Position numbers and translations under genes: made by a program. Below, piece by piece: positions 18,475-22,705 of a DNA stretch of 22,705 bases. Each line of letters begins with the position of its first letter. Within the stretch, counting starts at the first letter, position 1. This DNA comes from Penium margaritaceum (Eukaryota; Streptophyta; Zygnematophyceae; Desmidiales; Peniaceae): positions 86,679 to 109,383 of the forward strand of contig SZWC01001582.1 in NCBI GenBank assembly GCA_023375785.1. Reading direction: 5' to 3'. The notes under the pieces were generated by a model. That model ran no database searches. It saw nothing but the letters and a program-made list of their open reading frames with translations, and had not been told where the DNA came from.

Positions 18475-19851
18475 TGAGGAAATGAGAGAATCTTGTTAGC
18501 GATGCTGTATGTGAGAGGCTCTGTGGTGAACACAACGTAGCAAACATCGCTTGGATTGGTGGATAGACAGCAAAGATGTGCATGAAAGAATAGAAGTTAG
18601 TGCCGAAACAAGCACACAAGTGTATAGGTATTGTCTCATCCACATGCGCGCAACAAAGCGCACAAGTCCAACCAACCAGTAGAAAATAGACCAACCCAGC
18701 TACTAGCAAAACAACAGCTGGCAAACTGACAGGTGTACGGGCTCCTTGGTTGTCCGAATGACAAGCCGAAAAAAGCACCAGGTTTAGAAAAAGAAATTCT
18801 ACAGAACTGGATCATGAACAAGCAAGGACAGTGCCACTGAGAAAATGGATCCCGAAAGGTATTACCAAGAAAACCCTAGAGAGCACATGAGGACATAGTA
18901 GCTGTTATTGATGCTGCCAAAGTAGCCATCAAGTGTACCGGCATCTTGATGAGACTTTGTGACGAGTCCAAAGGTCACCGTGATTGACACACCAATGATT
19001 ACAAATGGAATACAGGGTGCACGGGGAGCACATTTTTCTGGTGTGGATTACAAAAGAAGTCACATGCAATGGTCTTTGACGTGTATAGCATGAGACTCGT
19101 TGCTTTGTTTTTCAAGCTTTGAGAGAAAACGATGTGCCGTCACTGACAATGTGGAAGGAGGAGGAGAGGGCAAGAGGGGGGGTTGGGGAGGGACAAGGGG
19201 GGTATAGTTATTCTCATAGGAATGTAGAAGCACATAATGTACAGAGAGAGGAGCATGGGGAGACAACCATACGTGACACATCTTGGCTCAAAGCTTGTGG
19301 TACTGAGTAAGATTTGAAGAGTTAGTCCAAGTGAGTACAAAGAATGCGAAATAAGGGCAAGGCCAGTGAGCATGACGCTTGGTCATGTGCGATGCACACC
19401 GAGATCACACAACCACCCGGGAGATGAGTCCAACCTCTCCATGTAGACCACGAGCGGTCACTCACCGCGGCACAGGCTTAATCTGGCCAGGTGGCCCCTT
19501 AAGGATCAGCACCGAGCTAGAATAATGCGACTCCTCCGGAAACCCTAATGCAAATTTGGAGATAGCCCACGCTTCCTAAAGTGCTGATGAACTAGAGTTT
19601 TATGCGAGCAAAACCAAATGTAAAAAACAATGAGATCACAAGCTATGTGGCCATGGTCTACAGATTGAGGCTTTGCTATTGCCAATGAAACACATGAGCT
19701 TCAACATCAAAAGCTCCAATCTTGTGGGGAAGAGCTCCAACAAAATGACAATACTCAGTCTCATACACAAGTGTTAGATATGAGCAAGTGGAGCAAGACA
19801 AGAGGATGTTACAGGTGTGATGGGCCACCAACTGAACCACCAACACTAACA
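18475..19851 (-). repeat. Candidate LTR shared by M2 and M3
   Basis: The left edge (plus strand TGAGGAAATG) abuts the M2 PBS; the right edge (...CTAACA) abuts the M3 polypurine tract. In element orientation the whole segment reads TGTTAG...CCTCA, TG...CA, 1,377 bp. The first 198 bp recur at 464-660. No coding was recognised inside. It holds a polypurine G-run cluster at about 19149-19206. It may instead be two partial LTRs with other DNA between them. Confidence 0.45.
19175..19206 (+). other. G-quadruplex-type G-run cluster
   Basis: G-runs of 7, 4, 3 and 6 bases separated by loops of 2, 1 and 4 bases (gaggggggg, ttgggg, aggg, acaagggggg) fit the G3+ N1-7 pattern on the plus strand. Confidence 0.6.
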
Positions 19852-19862
19852 CTCCTCCTTGA
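19852..19862 (-). other. Polypurine tract of M3
   Basis: In element orientation TCAAGGAGGAG is directly followed by TGTTAGTGTTGG, the expected PPT-LTR junction, about 100 bp after the RNase H remnant. Confidence 0.65.
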
Positions 19863-19962
19863 CCCGCAGTCACAAGATCCACATACCATGACAAGCCATT
19901 TTAAGAAGTAAGCACAACCATAGGAGTACACAGATCACCCGTGGTTATGGGGGAAAGCAAGA

Positions 19963-20400
19963 CCAGCAGCATGAACACCACATTTATAGATGTTTCTTCT
20001 TAATGTTTTTATAAGAATATCAGCTCCATGTGACCGTTTGTCCACCCAGATGACCTGGAAAACTCCTACAAAGATGGAGTCAAGAACAAAATGGTGTTTG
20101 ATATTGAAATGCTTCATGCATGAATGATGCATGTCATTGGCATTGGTGCACTTATTGTCACAGTGCTAAGTTATGAAACGAGTGGGAACGCATAGCTGAT
20201 GCAGCAAGCAACACAGCCGTACAACCTCACATGTCCCTGTACCAACTGCAACATTCTTAGCTTTGCTCCAGCTCCTAGCCACACACCCTTACTTACCACC
20301 CTTCTTGGAGATCGTCATGCCCCCAACCACAAACATGTAACCAGTGTGGTCATGAGCATCTGAATCATGAACGTAGTCACTATCAATGAAACCTTTGACA
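19963..20400 (-). pseudogene. pol: Copia RNase H pseudogene (M3)
   Basis: The minus-strand frame follows the Copia RNase H end of pol: KGFIDSDYVHDSDAHDHTGY, MFVVGGMTIS, CEVVRL, HCDNKCTNAND, HHSCMKHFNIKHHFV, VIWVDKRSHGADILIKTL and GVHAAGL. These align with SDADYAGD, the Glu of the TEAEY region, CDNQSA, RTKHIDIRYHF and T.DQLADIFTKPL of the family. The active-site acidic residues (IDSDY, CE, CDN) are still recognisable. In-frame stops (a TAA after ISKKGGK and a TAG before HCDN) mark it as dead. RT is not seen to its right; the element seems truncated at about 20575. Confidence 0.8.
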
Positions 20401-20575
20401 ATGACAATGGGTTATGCTCTTGATTGCAACCCCATACGTGGAATAGACAGAGAATTTAGTACCAAACTCAATGCATTCCCAAGGTGCCACCCTCTTGGAC
20501 ACTGAGAGAAATGGGACAAGGAAGTCAATGTAAAAGCGGCATCTACATGGGAACTCGTGCGTGTGTTCTCTCACA

Positions 20576-21029
20576 TAATGTTTTCCATCATTGTTTTGGT
20601 TTGTTCGTTATTTCACGAGAAGAACATACAACAGCTTACCCATTCTAGTCCTTTTAATTTCTGGTTTTGATTTGTTTGTAATGAAGTGTCTAATTCATCG
20701 AACCTAAAATAGTCTCGTTTAGTAACCACTCCAAGATATAGTTAGCCTTCGCTGAGGGGGATTTAGCACATCTTCAGTTCTTTTCGATTGACTGGCCAAC
20801 AGGTCGTTGTCTCTGGTTGAAGAATGACGGCTGTCATTCTTTGACCGCTGCAGGCAGGGAACAGGATAGGTTGTCGTCACGCTAATCCGATTGCCATCAG
20901 AAATCTCAGGGGAAATTGTGCCAGTTGCTAAGATCCGCTAGTGCGAGGCATAGTGTATATGGGTCAGTGTGTTCAGGCGTCTTTTCTCCACATTTGACCT
21001 TTTCTTTCCCAGACTTGTATTTAACAATA
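20576..21029. other. AT-rich, low-copy-looking sequence
   Basis: No element or gene was recognised. A 9-bp perfect hairpin (aagaatgac/gtcattctt, 20820-20841, loop ggct) is present. Confidence 0.4.
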
Positions 21030-21413
21030 TCATTGACGATGAGTTACGAAAGAAAATCTAAACCAGTGAATCTTCACATCACAAGGGGACGATGTGTTTA
21101 TATACCTCTCTTCAGAATCAATTAATCTTGGGTTTGTCTTCACATCAATGTAAAATTCAAATAACTGCTCCTTGACTTTGTTTCTTTCCATTGGATTATC
21201 TTCCATCAAAGAGATTATGTTCCATAATTTTTGCTGTTCGCAAAGGTTTGTGACGGATCCTCGAGTAATCTGAGATCCAATAATCTGCAGAATGGGTCCT
21301 CATTTTCCAAGTCAAATCTCAAATCTTGCAGCAATCAGGTTTGCGCTTTCTTGACGTCCATCTTCGAGAGCAAGCTTTAGTGGTTTTTGTTTTGAAAAGC
21401 AAGGTGTTTCCAT
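21030..21413 (-). pseudogene. Decayed coding fragment, possibly ankyrin-like
   Basis: A minus frame from ATG 21413 to TGA 21030-21032 gives about 127 codons with two internal TGAs (21312 and 21300). Before them it reads PLKLALEDGRQESANLIAARF, which resembles the helix pair of an ankyrin-type repeat (TPLHLAxxxGxxxxxxLLL). After them come MEDNPMERNKVKEQLFEFYI and DVKTNPRLIDSEERY. The alternative phase between the stops (DLENEDPFCRLLDLRLL) also looks coding, so a small indel or an intron edge may lie there. Composition and codon feel differ from the retroelements. It may be a host gene fragment; confidence in any family is low. Confidence 0.35.
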
Positions 21414-22032
21414 GCGATGCAGCCATGTGGGAAGAAAGATGTCGCACACTGAGTGCGCAATAAGTACATCTTCATGCTTATTTCAAGTACACTCGCCACA
21501 AGCACTACCCCCGTACGCTGAGGCCGTCTTTGGACCACTTTGCGTGGGCCGAGGAGAAAACTCATTTGATTCACTACAGGCAAAAACAAAAATACTGGGT
21601 AGTAATGACTGTACATTACCGCCGGCAAGTAGACGGCCATCCAGAAAACAGGTAAAACTCATCAGAGCAATCAACCAGGCGGTTCAAACGGAAGAACGAG
21701 ATAGTGAAAGAAGTAAAAAAAAAAAAATGTAGCTTTTACTGAACTATTATTATAGCGATACCACATAAGGAACATTTGACCACCACTACACTGTAGAGAT
21801 GATTATAGCTGGAAGAGGGTGTAAAAACCAGACAATTCATACATCATGCTCCTCGTCGTTCTTTATCAGTCTTCAGATATGATTTGTTTTTTGCATCAGG
21901 AAAATATTTAGAACACACAATGATTGTTCCTAAATGTAAAACAGAAACACAAACTGTTGTAAGAGAAAAAGAGCATTCATTTTAAATCATTAACTTCCTT
22001 CCTATGAAAGGAATGTAGTGGTCATACAAGAC
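21414..22032. other. Unassigned AT-rich sequence
   Basis: An A13 run lies at about 21715. Open frames of up to about 106 codons exist on both strands over 21377-21732 but none is recognisable. Confidence 0.35.
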
Positions 22033-22475
22033 ACATGAGACAAATTAGGACACTGAGTGTGCACTTAGTATACTTTTGTAGGGTGAATGGGTGCACTTGC
22101 CACATACATTAGCCCCACGCATTGGGATCCTAAGAGAATTGTTTACCTACAAAAAGACAAAAAAAATCAAGGTGTTCTTTGGAACATGAGACAAAGTAGC
22201 ATATTGAGTGTGTTCGTAGTGTACTTTTGTATGGTGATTGAGCATACTGGCAACATACACTAGCCCTACGCACTGGAATCCTTCCTTAGAAGAGAAGAAT
22301 AAAAAAACCAAGGTGTGCTTGGATACATGAGACAGATGAGCATACTGAGTGTATTCTTAGTGTACTTTTGTATAGTTACTAAGTACACTTTCCACATACA
22401 CTAGCCCCACGCACTAGGGTCGTTCCAAAAGAGAGAGTTGTTTGGCCATAGAAGACAAAAGTACACTCTTTCAAA
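22033..22475. repeat. Three-copy ~145-bp tandem repeat
   Basis: Units start with acatgagacaaa/acatgagacaga at 22033, 22184 and 22325 (spacing 151 and 141). Each contains gtgtacttttgta (or a variant), a cacatacayTAGCCC(t/c)acgca core and an A-rich tail. The units are diverged by indels and substitutions, so it is an old minisatellite. Confidence 0.8.
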
Positions 22476-22705
22476 CACTATTAAAGGATTGTATACATGG
22501 ATGCAAACAAATCCCTATGAAGATCTTACACTAACAAGGGAGTGTACAAAACGGCCACAATTAATTATACCTCCGTCCAACCAACCTGAACACCCACAAT
22601 CCACCTAGCAGAGGAATCCCTGGGTCACCTCTTGCAAACACAACCCCATCCGGCACTCTTCGTCATTCTCACCTAGATGCACATCAGTACCTCCCCTCCC
22701 CTCCC
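22476..22705. other. Unassigned right end
   Basis: No gene was recognised. The window ends in a short cctcccctcccctccc pyrimidine run. Confidence 0.4.

Noticed and set aside
20820..20841. 9-bp hairpin as a terminator or regulatory site
   Set aside because: An isolated short palindrome in AT-rich eukaryotic DNA with no gene beside it.
21412..21732. 106-codon plus-strand ORF ending in a poly-Lys run
   Set aside because: The Lys run comes from an A-tract, and no family or constraint is visible; overlapping minus frames are equally open.
1..22705. CRISPR arrays, tRNA or rRNA genes, prokaryotic operons
   Set aside because: No regular short repeats with spacers, no tRNA or rRNA signatures and no intact operon-like genes were seen; the content is plant-type retrotransposon.

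Overview
The window looks like a gene-poor, repeat-packed stretch of a large plant-type nuclear genome (land plant or streptophyte alga; I cannot name the species). The evidence is Ty1/Copia-type retrotransposons primed by initiator tRNA-Met (TGGTATCA-type binding sites), heavy nested decay, CAG/CTG-rich leaders and nonsense changes of the kind expected from CHG methylation. No intact host gene, rRNA, tRNA or CRISPR array was recognised.

Layout from left to right. 1-200: the N-terminal part of an acidic minus-strand ORF running off the left edge. 464-660: an LTR-like fragment that recurs at 18475. 800-1432: a candidate plus-strand LTR followed by a primer-binding site; this starts element P1. 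P1's leader carries an Ala-rich ORF that is split at 2984/9686 by a complete antisense element, E1 (2985-9685). E1 has two ~667-bp LTRs, a PBS, a polypurine tract and a TCCAA target duplication. E1 carries no recognisable pol; instead it has a decayed minus-strand reading frame of about 1,150 codons of unknown function. P1 resumes at 9691 with the rest of the split ORF and a gag pseudogene with a CCHC knuckle (10097-11930).

11938-14586 is a Copia protease-integrase-RT pseudogene on the opposite strand from gag. A 17-bp inverted repeat lies at both ends of this block and the gag-protease frame is preserved across it, which suggests an inversion of pol. 15070-16860 is a second minus-strand Copia pol (M2), with leader and PBS out to 18474. 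18475-19851 is a TG...CA segment that may serve both as 5' LTR of M2 and 3' LTR of a third element, M3, whose PPT (19852) and RNase H (19963-20400) follow. From about 20575 the sequence becomes AT-rich and low-copy in appearance, with one decayed coding fragment and a three-copy ~145-bp tandem repeat.

The strongest points for a second look are: (1) E1, an apparently pol-less LTR element with a large non-retroviral ORF nested in frame inside another ORF; (2) the extreme TAG bias of in-frame stops in E1 and in P1 gag, most at Gln-like positions; (3) the gag/pol inversion with duplicated breakpoint; (4) the exact 259-bp duplication around a single N at 3930, which is probably an assembly artefact.
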